Source: Vibrio ponticus (lineage in GTDB: Bacteria; Pseudomonadota; Gammaproteobacteria; Enterobacterales; Vibrionaceae). Taken from it: a stretch of DNA of 64,000 nucleotides. The stretch is from contig NZ_AP019657.1 in the NCBI RefSeq assembly GCF_009938225.1, positions 868,001 through 932,000 on the forward strand. The letters are read 5' to 3'. The notes beneath the pieces are model-generated. The model worked only from the letters and a program-made list of their open reading frames with translations, was not told the origin of the DNA and did no database searches. Positions 23,218 through 32,700 of this stretch are shown here, piece by piece (the stretch's first letter is position 1; each line of letters opens with the position of its first letter). Both the position numbers and the translations under genes were made by a program.

Positions 23218-24834
23218 CTAGCGAATCCTCTCTACTTGGTCGAATGGCTGAGCATTGAATGGGCTCATTTTAAAACCTACTAACGAACTATCATGCGCTT
23301 GGAACTGCATTCCGTGGTTCAGTGGTATCACCGGGAACTCAGAATTGAGAATGTTCTGCGCTTGTTTATATAAGTTAATGCGATAACGAGGCGTTTCCAC
23401 TTCCAAAGCTAAATCTAGTAGGAAGTCGAAGTCCGGATTACACCAGCTAGAGATATTTGGACCAGCAAGCTCTGCATTACACGAGAGTAATGGTCTTAGG
23501 AAGTTATCTGGGTCACCAGTGTCCGCAATCCATCCCGTTAAGTACAGATCGATTTTATCACTATTTTCGTTCGCCACCCCGCTAAATCGGTCATCGGTTA
23601 ACAGATTAAGCGTAATACCGATATCTGCCATATTGGCTTGGATCAGTTCCGCGGTTTTTCTCGGGCTAGGATTATAAGAGCGAGGCTCAAGCGGTACGAG
23701 CATATTCAGTGTCAGTCCATCGGCATAACCCGCATCACGTAATAGCGCAATCGCATAGTTGCGATCATAACGTACTTGGATACTGTCGCCATTATAGGCC
23801 CAAGAGTTTTGTGGCAGAACTGAGAAGGCTTGGCTACCTGTGCCGTAATAAACCGAATCGAGGATATTTTGACGATTGATTGCGTGGTTTAGCGCACGTC
23901 TTACTCGTACATCACTTAGTGCTGGATGCTCAGTATTCACCGCAATGTATGAGATGTTCATTGCTGGCTTGGCTGTGAGTGTTAACTGTTCATGCGCTTC
24001 GATAGTCGGAATTTGGCTAGAGCGTGGAGAGGTCAATACATCACATTCGTTGCGCAGTAATTTTGCCAGTGTGCCGGTGCCACGGTGGGAGATATCAAAC
24101 ACCACTTGCTTCATCTTCGCTTTACCAGCCCAATAATTATCGTGACGTTTTAAACGAACAAGATCGTTGACTTGGTAGTCATCTAAGTAGAAAGGACCCG
24201 TACCGACCGGCTTGCTATCTAAGAAGCTCAATTCATCGCTCATCAGCAGTTGGTCGGCATACTCTTTCGAGTGAATGACGGCATGGCTGGTGGCGATATT
24301 AGACAAGAATGTATTGTCAGGCTTAGCGAGAATAAATTTAACTCGATAGTCATCTAACTTAACCACGTCCAGCAAAAGGTTTTGAAAGTCGATACCATTA
24401 AACCAAGGGTAGCCGCTGCCAACATGATGAAAAGGGTGGTTAGGATCGATAATGCGACGGAAGCTAAACACCACATCATCTGCGTTTAGTGGGCGTGTTG
24501 GTGTGAACCAATCGGTGGTTTGAAAAGCGACATTCGGTTTTAACGTGAACTGATATTCCGTGCCTGCTTCATTCACCTGCCAGCTTTCCGCAATACTTGG
24601 CTTAGGTTGGTAAGTTTTGCTATCTAGCGTCAAAAGCGTATCAAATAACTGAGAACTGAGTGTTTCAGAAGTAATACCGCTATCCACCAACTGCGGGTTA
24701 AAGGTTGCTGGTCCTGCTTGACCACAAAATACGAACCCAGTTTGGCGTGCTTTCTCGTGACTGATTTCTTCACCACACCCAGCCAATAGGCCAGCGGCGA
24801 AGAAACTGATTGTCAATTGTATGATTGCTCTCAT
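23218..24834 (-). CDS. sapA: Sap peptide transport substrate-binding protein SapA
   Basis: SapA is a family 5 periplasmic solute-binding protein. The 538-residue product has the SBP family 5 pattern: FCGQAGPATFNPQLVDSG near the N-terminus, then YQFTLKPNVAFQTTDWF and VRRALNHAINRQNILD. The N-terminus ends in a lipobox, LLAGC, so here SapA appears to be a lipoprotein, whereas the enteric protein is usually described as freely periplasmic. It opens the operon sapABCDF plus DUF2927, and a 120-bp gap separates it from pspF. Confidence 0.93.
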   Translation of the reverse strand: MRAIIQLTISFFAAGLLAGCGEEISHEKARQTGFVFCGQAGPATFNPQLVDSGITSETLSSQLFDTLLTLDSKTYQPKPSIAESWQVNEAGTEYQFTLKPNVAFQTTDWFTPTRPLNADDVVFSFRRIIDPNHPFHHVGSGYPWFNGIDFQNLLLDVVKLDDYRVKFILAKPDNTFLSNIATSHAVIHSKEYADQLLMSDELSFLDSKPVGTGPFYLDDYQVNDLVRLKRHDNYWAGKAKMKQVVFDISHRGTGTLAKLLRNECDVLTSPRSSQIPTIEAHEQLTLTAKPAMNISYIAVNTEHPALSDVRVRRALNHAINRQNILDSVYYGTGSQAFSVLPQNSWAYNGDSIQVRYDRNYAIALLRDAGYADGLTLNMLVPLEPRSYNPSPRKTAELIQANMADIGITLNLLTDDRFSGVANENSDKIDLYLTGWIADTGDPDNFLRPLLSCNAELAGPNISSWCNPDFDFLLDLALEVETPRYRINLYKQAQNILNSEFPVIPLNHGMQFQAHDSSLVGFKMSPFNAQPFDQVERIR

Positions 24835-24954
24835 AAGATCTAGCGTTTATAGCGCAAAGGAACCGTTAATTATGCCTAACGGTCATTGCAATGACTACTA
24901 ATTGTTTTGATAAAACAGCTTACTTGTGTACACCTAAGTAGCCACCTGTACTGG

Positions 24955-25938
24955 TTATTTACCAGTTAGCTCATACTTTCTAACCATACCACGTAGTTGA
25001 TGATAACTTAGACCTAACAAATCGGCAGCTTTACGCTGATTAAACTTACTTTCTTCGAGCGCAGCTCGCAGTAGTTGTCTGTCTTGCTGTTCCTGCCACT
25101 CCTTGTAGTCGAGTGGAAAGGAAAAACTGCTGATATCGTCGGCTTCTTTTTGATTATCGTCCGTGTTTGGTGTTTCTCGTGCAAAAGGATTAAACACCAA
25201 CTCATCAATCGCAAAGTCCGAATTGCCGTTTTGATATACTGCGCGCTCTACGACATTCTTGAGTTCTCGCACGTTACCCGGCCATGAATACTCTAATAAT
25301 TTTTGCTGTGCTTCGGCAGTAAAACCGACAAAATAATCGAGTGATAACTCACGACACATTTTTATCGCGTAGTATTCCGCCAAAAGCAAAATGTCTTCTT
25401 TTCTCTCTCGTAGCGGCGGCAGATGAATCACATCAAAGGCTAAGCGGTCGAGAAGGTCTGCACGAAATAGTCCTTGTTCTGCCATTGCTGGTAAATCCGC
25501 ATTGGTGGCGCAGACTAAGCGAACGTTGCTGTTGAGCATATCGTGTCCACCAACTCGTTCGTACTGACCATATTCAATCACGCGTAATAACTTCTCTTGC
25601 ACCATTAACGGTGCGGTCGCGAGTTCATCCAAAAACAACGTGCCATTTTCAGCGCGCTCGAATCGACCTTTATGTCGACCTTTAGAGCCAGTAAATGACC
25701 CTGATTCGTGACCAAACAGTTCTGAGTCAATCAAGCCTTCACTTAATGCTGAGCAGTTGAGTGATATGAGTGGCTGATCCCATCGTTTCGACAGATAGTG
25801 GAGGCGCTGTGCAATCAACTCTTTACCGGTCCCTCGCTCACCTATGATAAGTATAGGTCGTTCGATATTCGCCAGCTTAGAAACTTTGTCTAAGACCGAG
25901 AGAAAGGCCGGGGACTCGCCTATCAAGTTTTGTTTCAT
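24955..25938 (-). CDS. pspF: PspF, sigma-54 activator of the phage shock operon
   Basis: PspF is an enhancer-binding AAA+ protein that activates sigma-54 transcription of psp and is held off by PspA. The 327-residue protein has no N-terminal sensor domain, as is typical. It has Walker A GERGTGKE (33-40), Walker B GTLFLDELATA, the arginine finger region FRADLLDRLAFDV, and a C-terminal Fis-type helix-turn-helix (NQRKAADLLGLSYHQLRGMVRKY). The sigma-54-contacting loop reads GSFTGS (80-85) rather than the canonical GAFTGA. It is divergent from pspA, with the shared control region between them. Confidence 0.95.
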   Translation of the reverse strand: MKQNLIGESPAFLSVLDKVSKLANIERPILIIGERGTGKELIAQRLHYLSKRWDQPLISLNCSALSEGLIDSELFGHESGSFTGSKGRHKGRFERAENGTLFLDELATAPLMVQEKLLRVIEYGQYERVGGHDMLNSNVRLVCATNADLPAMAEQGLFRADLLDRLAFDVIHLPPLRERKEDILLLAEYYAIKMCRELSLDYFVGFTAEAQQKLLEYSWPGNVRELKNVVERAVYQNGNSDFAIDELVFNPFARETPNTDDNQKEADDISSFSFPLDYKEWQEQQDRQLLRAALEESKFNQRKAADLLGLSYHQLRGMVRKYELTGK

Positions 25939-26056
25939 AGTCAGCTGCGCTCATAGAGTTGGTAAATTTCACCTATAGTTGGTTAAATTTGTCATGTATA
26001 CAAGGGGTCATTTGAGTGTTATTTATTAAGTTGTTGAAATATAAATAATTATAAAC

Positions 26057-26073
26057 TTGGCACGGAGTTTGAT
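26057..26073 (+). promoter_or_regulatory. Sigma-54 promoter of pspABC
   Basis: TTGGCACGGAGTTTGAT matches the -24 element TGGCACG well and has a TTGAT-like -12 element at the right spacing. It lies about 50 bp upstream of the pspA ATG. The 26000-26050 stretch is AT-rich and fits IHF and PspF enhancer binding, but I could not place individual sites. Confidence 0.85.
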
Positions 26074-26121
26074 TATACACATATGTCTTAACTCGAAATG
26101 ATAAATGTAAAGGAGTCGTCC

Positions 26122-26790
26122 ATGGGTATTTTTTCTCGTTTCGCCGATATCGTAAATTCAAACATCAGTGCTTTGCTGGATAAAGCTGAAGATCCAGAAA
26201 AAATGATCCGCTTGATTATTCAAGAGATGGAAGACACGCTGGTGGAAGTACGTACTAACTCTGCAAAAGCCATTGCAGATAAAAAAGAGTTGGCGCGTAA
26301 AGTTGAAGCGATTGAAGACCAAGTGTCTGAATGGCAACAAAAAGCAACGTTAGCGCTGACTAAAGAGCGTGAAGATTTGGCGCGTGCTGCTTTGATTGAA
26401 AAGCAGAAGTTGCAAGATGTGTTAAAAGGTCTTCACACTGAGCAAACGCTAGTTGAAGAGACGATTAATAAGTTAACTGGTGAAATTGGTAAGCTAGAGA
26501 GCAAAATCACTGAAACGCGTGCTAAACAGCAAGCGTTAGCGATTCGTAGCCAAACTGCCTCAAATCGTCGCGATGTTCAGCGTCATCTGCACACAGCTCG
26601 TACAAGCGAAGCGATGGCGAAATTTGACCAATATTCGCGTAAGATTGATGAGCTTGAAGCGGAAGCAGATCTGTATGCGAAAACAGGTCAAGGTAAGTCG
26701 CTTGATCAAGAGTTTGCTGAGCTACAAGCGCAAGATGAGATTGAGCAAGAGCTAGCAAAGCTAAAGCAACAAATGGAAGAAAAGAAATAG
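26122..26790 (+). CDS. pspA: Phage shock protein A
   Basis: PspA is a peripheral inner-membrane protein of the ESCRT-III-like PspA/Vipp1 family. It inhibits PspF in the resting cell and supports damaged membranes under stress. I start it at ATG 26122 (MGIFSRFADIVNSNISALLDK), seven bases after AAGGAG; an in-frame ATG at 26098 lacks a ribosome site. The 222 residues are almost all coiled coil after the N-terminal amphipathic helix. Conserved blocks include AEDPEKMIRLIIQEMEDTL and AQDEIEQELAKLK at the C-terminus. Confidence 0.96.
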   Translation: MGIFSRFADIVNSNISALLDKAEDPEKMIRLIIQEMEDTLVEVRTNSAKAIADKKELARKVEAIEDQVSEWQQKATLALTKEREDLARAALIEKQKLQDVLKGLHTEQTLVEETINKLTGEIGKLESKITETRAKQQALAIRSQTASNRRDVQRHLHTARTSEAMAKFDQYSRKIDELEAEADLYAKTGQGKSLDQEFAELQAQDEIEQELAKLKQQMEEKK

Positions 26791-26820
26791 TTGTTACTGC
26801 TCAGCTTATACCAACAAAAT

Positions 26821-26842
26821 AGGCAGGTAGACCTACCTGCCT
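26821..26842 (+). repeat. Perfect hairpin between pspA and pspB
   Basis: AGGCAGGTAG (26821-26830) pairs with CTACCTGCCT (26833-26842). No T tract follows, so partial termination or 3'-end protection of the pspA message is more likely than full termination. Confidence 0.65.
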
Positions 26843-26868
26843 TGTGTCGATGAATTTAGGAGTTACTT

Positions 26869-27102
26869 ATGTCTTCGTTTTGGATTGCAGGACCACTGAT
26901 CGTTTTCCTGATTTTTGTGGCTCCATTATGGTTGATTCTTCACTACCGCAGTAAGCGCAAAACCAGCAGTGGATTATCGCAAGAAGATTTTCAGCGTTTG
27001 GAGCAGCTTTCAGAGCGTGCTGAGTCAATGCAAAAGCGTGTCGATACGTTAGAGCGAATCTTGGATGCGGAGTCGCCGAATTGGAGGCGCAACTATGAGT
27101 AA
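26869..27102 (+). CDS. pspB: Phage shock protein B
   Basis: PspB is a small inner-membrane protein that with PspC senses membrane stress and draws PspA away from PspF. The 77-residue product has one N-terminal transmembrane segment (FWIAGPLIVFLIFVAPLWLIL) and a charged, leucine-zipper-like cytoplasmic helix ending RILDAESPNWRRNYE. ATG 26869 follows TAGGAG. Its last codons overlap the start of pspC by 8 bp. Confidence 0.95.
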   Translation: MSSFWIAGPLIVFLIFVAPLWLILHYRSKRKTSSGLSQEDFQRLEQLSERAESMQKRVDTLERILDAESPNWRRNYE

Positions 27103-27481
27103 AGAACTGTATCGCGATACGATCAATGGTAAGTTAAGTGGTGTTTGTGCGGGTCTTGCTAACTATATTGGTGCAGAAGTTTGGGTGGTGCGTATCTTAG
27201 TGATTTCGGCAGCACTGCTTGGTGGCTCATTCCTAGTATTGCTGGCCTATATCGCTTTGACGTTGATGCTGGAGAAACAGCCGGCAAACTATGTAGAAAG
27301 TTTACGAGCCAAACAAGAGCACAAACTAAAAAATAAACCGTGGCAAGCAGGGCAATCACCAGAGCAACTACTGGATACCTTAGACAAAGACTTCGCGCAG
27401 CTTGAAGGTAAAGTGCGCCGTATGGAGGCTTATGTCACTTCAGATACGTTTAAAGTGAATCGTGAGTTTAGCAAGTTGTAA
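27095..27481 (+). CDS. pspC: Phage shock protein C
   Basis: PspC is an inner-membrane PspC-domain protein that works with PspB in stress sensing. I start it at ATG 27095 (MSKELYRDTINGKLSGVCAG), which aligns with known PspC; the frame is open further upstream inside pspB. The PspC domain covers residues about 5-65 with one or two hydrophobic segments (VVRILVISAALLGGSFLVLLAYIALTLML spans both). The C-terminal half is a charged coiled coil ending in VNREFSKL. The operon here is pspABC; no pspD or pspE is seen. Confidence 0.95.
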   Translation: MSKELYRDTINGKLSGVCAGLANYIGAEVWVVRILVISAALLGGSFLVLLAYIALTLMLEKQPANYVESLRAKQEHKLKNKPWQAGQSPEQLLDTLDKDFAQLEGKVRRMEAYVTSDTFKVNREFSKL

Positions 27482-27508
27482 CGCCAATACTCAATTCCAC
27501 ATCTAAAA

Positions 27509-27534
27509 CTTGAGAGGTTGCATGACCTCTCAAG
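27509..27534 (+). terminator. Hairpin after pspC
   Basis: CTTGAGAGGT (27509-27518) pairs perfectly with ACCTCTCAAG (27525-27534). The following sequence CTATTCATTTCC is only mildly T-rich, so termination may be partial. Confidence 0.6.
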
Positions 27535-27642
27535 CTATTCATTTCCTTAACGAATATAACCACTCAAAGTGGCAGAGTAGAGTTCGGTCATCTATCTTTT
27601 GGTAAAGGCTAACAAGCCCGCTAAGCAAATGGATGATTGATT

Positions 27643-28674
27643 ATGCCCAAGATTTTACTGATTTTTACTATAGCTCTAATGCTGTTAGGCTGTGGTAAAG
27701 AGCTTCCTCCTGTCCCCGAACCTGACTCACGACCCGCCAAACTTTTCTCTGTCACCGTAGGGAATTCTGCTTTTGAACGTCGTTTTCCAGCTACCACCGA
27801 AGCGGGCGATCGAGCGGTTCTTGCGTTTCGTGTCCCCGGATTATTGCAAACTATTGATGTGGTCGCCGGGCAGCCGGTTATGAAAGGGCAAGTGTTAGCG
27901 ACTCTTAACCCCGATCAATATGAACTGCTGGCGCAGCAAGCACAGGCTCAATATCAACTCGCCGATGTCCAGTATCAACGCAATAAGAAGTTGCGCCGTG
28001 ACAAAGTTGTATCTGAGCAAGATTTTGACCAAGCAAAAGCCAATCGAAACTCAGCAAAAGCGACGTTGGATCAAGCCAATGCAAACTTGCGTTATACCCA
28101 ATTAGTTGCCCCTTACGATGGCACAATCTCACTGATTCCTGCCGAGAATCATGAATATATTGAGGCGAAGCAAGGGGTGATGAACATCCAGACGAACGTC
28201 TTAATGAAGGTGTTTTTCCAACTTCCTGATCATCTGTTAAATCGTTTTTCAACCGGCGCCAATCCTGAGGCGTATATGTCGTTTGATGCCTTTCCTGGCA
28301 ATGAGTACCCGCTGACTTTCCAAGAAATTGATACCGAAGCGGACCCTAAAACGGGTTCGTATAAAGTGACCATGGTTATGGAGCGTCCACAAGATACCGG
28401 TATTTTACCCGGCATGGCTGGCTCGATTAGAGTTGTCGCCGCAAGTTCGACCGCAACCAGTATCCCGACCTCTGCACTGTTTGAAGAGAACGGCAAAACG
28501 TGTGTTTGGCGAGTGAATCAAGAGGGTATTGTCGAGAAAGCGGCGATTGAGTTAAACGAACGTCAACAAGTAGTCTCAGGGCTCAATGATGGTGACCAAA
28601 TCGTGATTTCTGGGGTGAGTGGCATCGACAGCGGCATCAAAGTGCGCGAATGGATTAAAGAGCGAGGATTGTAA
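27643..28674 (+). CDS. vexI: RND efflux periplasmic adaptor, first of two (VexI-like lipoprotein)
   Basis: This is a membrane fusion protein linking an RND pump to the outer-membrane channel. ATG 27643 opens a lipoprotein signal (MPKILLIFTIALMLLGCGKE, lipobox LLGC). The lipoyl/biotinyl half-motifs are AFRVPGLLQTIDVVAGQPVMKGQVL and YTQLVAPYDGTISLI, flanking a coiled-coil hairpin (about residues 85-145). The beta-barrel domain follows. Two adaptor genes before one RND gene next to psp matches vexIJK of V. cholerae and the two-adaptor TriABC design. The symbol is assigned by synteny. Confidence 0.8.
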   Translation: MPKILLIFTIALMLLGCGKELPPVPEPDSRPAKLFSVTVGNSAFERRFPATTEAGDRAVLAFRVPGLLQTIDVVAGQPVMKGQVLATLNPDQYELLAQQAQAQYQLADVQYQRNKKLRRDKVVSEQDFDQAKANRNSAKATLDQANANLRYTQLVAPYDGTISLIPAENHEYIEAKQGVMNIQTNVLMKVFFQLPDHLLNRFSTGANPEAYMSFDAFPGNEYPLTFQEIDTEADPKTGSYKVTMVMERPQDTGILPGMAGSIRVVAASSTATSIPTSALFEENGKTCVWRVNQEGIVEKAAIELNERQQVVSGLNDGDQIVISGVSGIDSGIKVREWIKERGL

Positions 28675-28675
28675 T

Positions 28676-29758
28676 ATGACCGACAAAATACTATTCGCCT
28701 TGCTTGCCAGTACCTTGATGACAGCCTGCGGTGAGCAAGTGACTTATTTTGATGCTGGGTTACCCAAAGTTGAAGTGGTTGAGGTTGAATCTGATCCCCC
28801 GACCGAGAGTCTCTATTTTCCTGCAGTTGCCAATGCGGCCGAGCGTTCACATTTGAGTTTCCGCGTCGCTGGGGAAATTAGCCGCGTCTACGTCAAAGAA
28901 GGCGATAAAGTCGAAAAGGGCGCGTTAATTGCTGAGCTCGAACCAACGGACTATCAATTGGAAGTGGATAACGCTGCGGCACGCTTTTCAGTAATCAATA
29001 GTCAATATCGTCGCTCTCAACCGCTGGTTAAAAAAGGCCTATTGGCCAAGTCGCAGTTTGACGAAATTGCAGCTCAAAGACGCATCGCGATGGCAGAGCT
29101 AGAACTGGCGAAATTACGGCTATCATTCACCAAACTGAAAGCGCCGGTGGAAGGCATCATCTCACGAGTTTCAGTCGATCAATTTGAAAACATTCAAGTC
29201 GGACAAAACATCGTCAACATCCATAGCTTAAACAGCGTGGAGATCCTTATCCAATTACCCGACCGTATCTACGTTAATCAGCCCGATCAAGAGCAGCTTG
29301 AGCAAATTGACGCGATTGTCAAAGTACCAAGTGGTAATGAATACCACGCCACCATCAAAGAATTCACTACTGAACCCGATCCACAAACGGGCACGTTTAA
29401 TGTGACCTTGTCACTACCCATGCCAGACGATGAATACATTCTCGATGGTATGGCGGTTGAGGTGACCTCAAATAATGAAGAAGTAGGTTTGGATCTGAAG
29501 AAAGGGGTGCAGTTGCCCATTGAGGCGATATTTAATCAAGACGGCGATGACTTAGAACGAAGCAATAAGTTTGTTTGGTTGCTTAATCAAGACCAAACCG
29601 TTTCTAAGCAACAAGTAGTGATAGGTAAAGCGACGAAACGTTCAATTCAGATCCTTTCAGGTGTGTCTGCTGGGCAAAAAGTAGTGATTGGCGGAATGTC
29701 ACGATTAACTGATGGTGTAAAAGTACAAGTTGTCGCCAAGGAGGCAGGTAATGAATAA
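28676..29758 (+). CDS. vexJ: RND efflux periplasmic adaptor, second of two (VexJ-like lipoprotein)
   Basis: This second membrane fusion protein starts one base after the stop of the first, at ATG 28676. Its signal peptide MTDKILFALLASTLMTACGE ends in the lipobox MTAC. Lipoyl half-motifs are SFRVAGEISRVYVKEGDKVEKG and FTKLKAPVEGIISRV, with a hairpin between. It is clearly homologous to the first adaptor but diverged, so the pair is probably an old duplication with separate roles rather than a redundant copy. Its end overlaps the RND start by 8 bp. Confidence 0.8.
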   Translation: MTDKILFALLASTLMTACGEQVTYFDAGLPKVEVVEVESDPPTESLYFPAVANAAERSHLSFRVAGEISRVYVKEGDKVEKGALIAELEPTDYQLEVDNAAARFSVINSQYRRSQPLVKKGLLAKSQFDEIAAQRRIAMAELELAKLRLSFTKLKAPVEGIISRVSVDQFENIQVGQNIVNIHSLNSVEILIQLPDRIYVNQPDQEQLEQIDAIVKVPSGNEYHATIKEFTTEPDPQTGTFNVTLSLPMPDDEYILDGMAVEVTSNNEEVGLDLKKGVQLPIEAIFNQDGDDLERSNKFVWLLNQDQTVSKQQVVIGKATKRSIQILSGVSAGQKVVIGGMSRLTDGVKVQVVAKEAGNE

Positions 29759-32700
29759 CCCACAACAACAGCCTCAATCGGATGATGATGTAACGGGGAT
29801 TGCGGCGTACTTTATTCGTAATCGTGTGATCAGTTGGATGATTGCACTGATCTTTTTGATTGGCGGTGTCGCCTCGTTTTTCGGCTTAGGTCGACTGGAA
29901 GATCCCGCGTTTACGATTAAAGACGCCATGGTGGTCACTTCTTACCCAGGCGCGACGCCACAACAAGTGGAAGAGGAAGTCACTTATCCACTCGAAAAAG
30001 CGATCCAACAGCTTACTTACGTCGATGAAATTAACTCAATTTCTAGCCGTGGCTTGTCACAGATCACCGTGACAATGAAAAATAACTATGGCCCCGATGA
30101 CCTGCCGCAGATTTGGGATGAATTGCGCCGAAAAGTGAATGACCTCAAAGGTTCCTTGCCACCAGGGGTGAACGATCCGCAAGTGATTGACGACTTTGGT
30201 GATGTATACGGCATTTTGCTGGCAGTGACAGGCGAAGGTTATAGCTACAAAGAGCTGCTCGATTACGTTGATTATTTACGTAGAGAGCTCGAACTGGTTG
30301 ATGGGGTAAGCAAAATATCCGTCACGGGTGAGCAGCAAGAGCAAGTCTTTATCGAGATCTCCATGAAGCGTTTAAGCAGCCTCGGGCTCGCGCCGACCAC
30401 GGTATTTAACTTGCTTTCGACCCAAAACATTGTTTCTAGTGCTGGGGCGGTACGTATCGGTAGCGAATATATTCGAATTCATCCGACTGGAGAGTTTCAA
30501 AACGTCGACCAGTTGGGGGATTTGATTATCACTGAAAGTGGCGCCCAAGGCTTGATTTACCTGCGAGATGTAGCAGAAATCAAACGCGGCTATATCGATG
30601 TGCCAACCAATGTGATCACCTTTAATGGTCGCGTGGCGCTAAACGTCGGGGTGTCATTTGCGCAAGGCGTTAACGTCGTGAAAATTGGTGAAAGCTTTGA
30701 CCGTCGTTTGGCTGAGCTTAAATATCAGCAGCCTGTTGGGGTTGAGATCTCTGAAATCTATAGTCAACCGAAAGAGGTGGATAAGTCGGTACGTGGTTTT
30801 GTGGTCAGCCTTGGACAAGCGGTGGCGATTGTTATTATCGTTTTGCTGTTCTTTATGGGGCTACGTTCTGGGCTGCTAATTGGCTTGATTTTGCTGCTGA
30901 CCGTTTTGGGTACGTTTATCTTTATGAAGTACTACCAAATCGATTTGCAGCGTATCTCGTTAGGTGCGTTGGTTATCGCCTTAGGGATGTTGGTGGATAA
31001 CGCGATTGTGGTGGTCGAGGGAATATTGATCGGTACTCAGCGAGGGAGGACGCGGCTCCAAGCTGCCACCGACATTGTCACACAAACCAAATGGCCCTTG
31101 CTCGGCGCAACGGTGATTGCGGTTACCGCTTTCGCCCCGATCGGACTTTCGGAGGACTCAACTGGTGAGTATTGTGGCACCTTGTTTACTGTGTTGCTGA
31201 TCTCTTTGATGCTGAGTTGGTTTACCGCGATCTCTCTAACGCCATTTTTTGCCGATCTGTTTTTCCGCGGGCAAAAGACACCACAAGGAGACGAAGATAG
31301 CGACCCATATAATGGGATGATCTTTGTTGTTTATAAGGGCTTCTTAGAGTTTTGTATGAAGCGCGCTTGGGTCACTATGGCTGTGTTAGTGCTGGGTCTG
31401 GTGGCGAGCATCTATGGCTTTACCCATGTAAAACAGTCTTTCTTTCCTTCTTCGACCACGCCTATATTCCAAGCGGATATCTGGTTGCCTGAAGGCACTG
31501 ATATTCGTGCAACCAACACCAAACTGACTGCGCTTGAAAGTTGGATTGCAGAACAAGATGGCGTAGAGCATGTAACCACCACCGCAGGTAAAGGCTTACA
31601 GCGTTTCATGCTGACTTATGCGCCTGAAAAAAGCTATGCAGCTTACGGGGAAATTACCACCCGGGTTGATAACTACGAGATCTTGGCGGATCTCATGAGT
31701 CGCTTCCGTCAGCATCTTGAGCAAAACTTCCCAGAAGTAAACTATAAACTTAAGCAGATTGAACTTGGTCCTGGCGGCGGAGCTAAGATTGAAGCGCGCA
31801 TTATTGGCTCAGACCCGACCGTGCTGCGGTCGATAGCGGCGCAGGTGACGGCCATTATGCATGCCGATCCTGGTGCGACGAATATTCGTCATGACTGGCG
31901 TCAACGAACTAAGATCCTTGAACCGCAGTTTAATGAGAGCCAAGCACGACGTTATGGTATTACCAAATCGGATGTCGATGATTTCTTGGCGATGTCCTTC
32001 TCAGGCAAGGCGGTTGGTGTTTATCGCGACGGTACCACATTGATGCCGATTGTTGCGCGCCTACCAGAAGAAGAGCGAGTTGATATTCGTAATATTGAAG
32101 GGATGAAAATTTGGAGCCCGGCGCTGAGCGAATATATACCGCTGCAACAAGTGACGTTGGGTTACGAGATGTTGTGGGAAGATCCGATCATTGTGCGTAA
32201 AGACCGTAAACGTATGCTGACCATTATGGCGGATCCCGACATTTTAGGCGAAGAGACGGCGGCAACACTGCAAAAACGTATTCAAGGTCAAATTGAAGCG
32301 ATTGAACTGCCACCGGGCTATAGCTTGGAGTGGGGGGGAGAGTATGAGTCATCGGGTGATGCTCAAGCGTCCCTATTTACTACCATGCCACTTGGCTATC
32401 TGTTTATGTTCTTAATAACCGTGTTCTTATTTAATTCAGTTAAAGAGCCGTTGATAGTTTGGTGTACCGTGCCTTTGGCGATAATCGGTGTGACTACTGG
32501 CTTGCTGGCGCTGAATACGCCATTTGGCTTTATGGCACTACTCGGTTTCCTCAGTCTGTCGGGGATGGTGCTAAAAAACGGTATTGTATTGCTCGATCAA
32601 ATCAATATTGAGATAGGTGCGGGTAAAGAGCCGTATACCGCGGTAGTTGAGGCAGCGCTCAGCCGTGTCAGACCGGTTTGTATGGCCGCAATCACCACCA

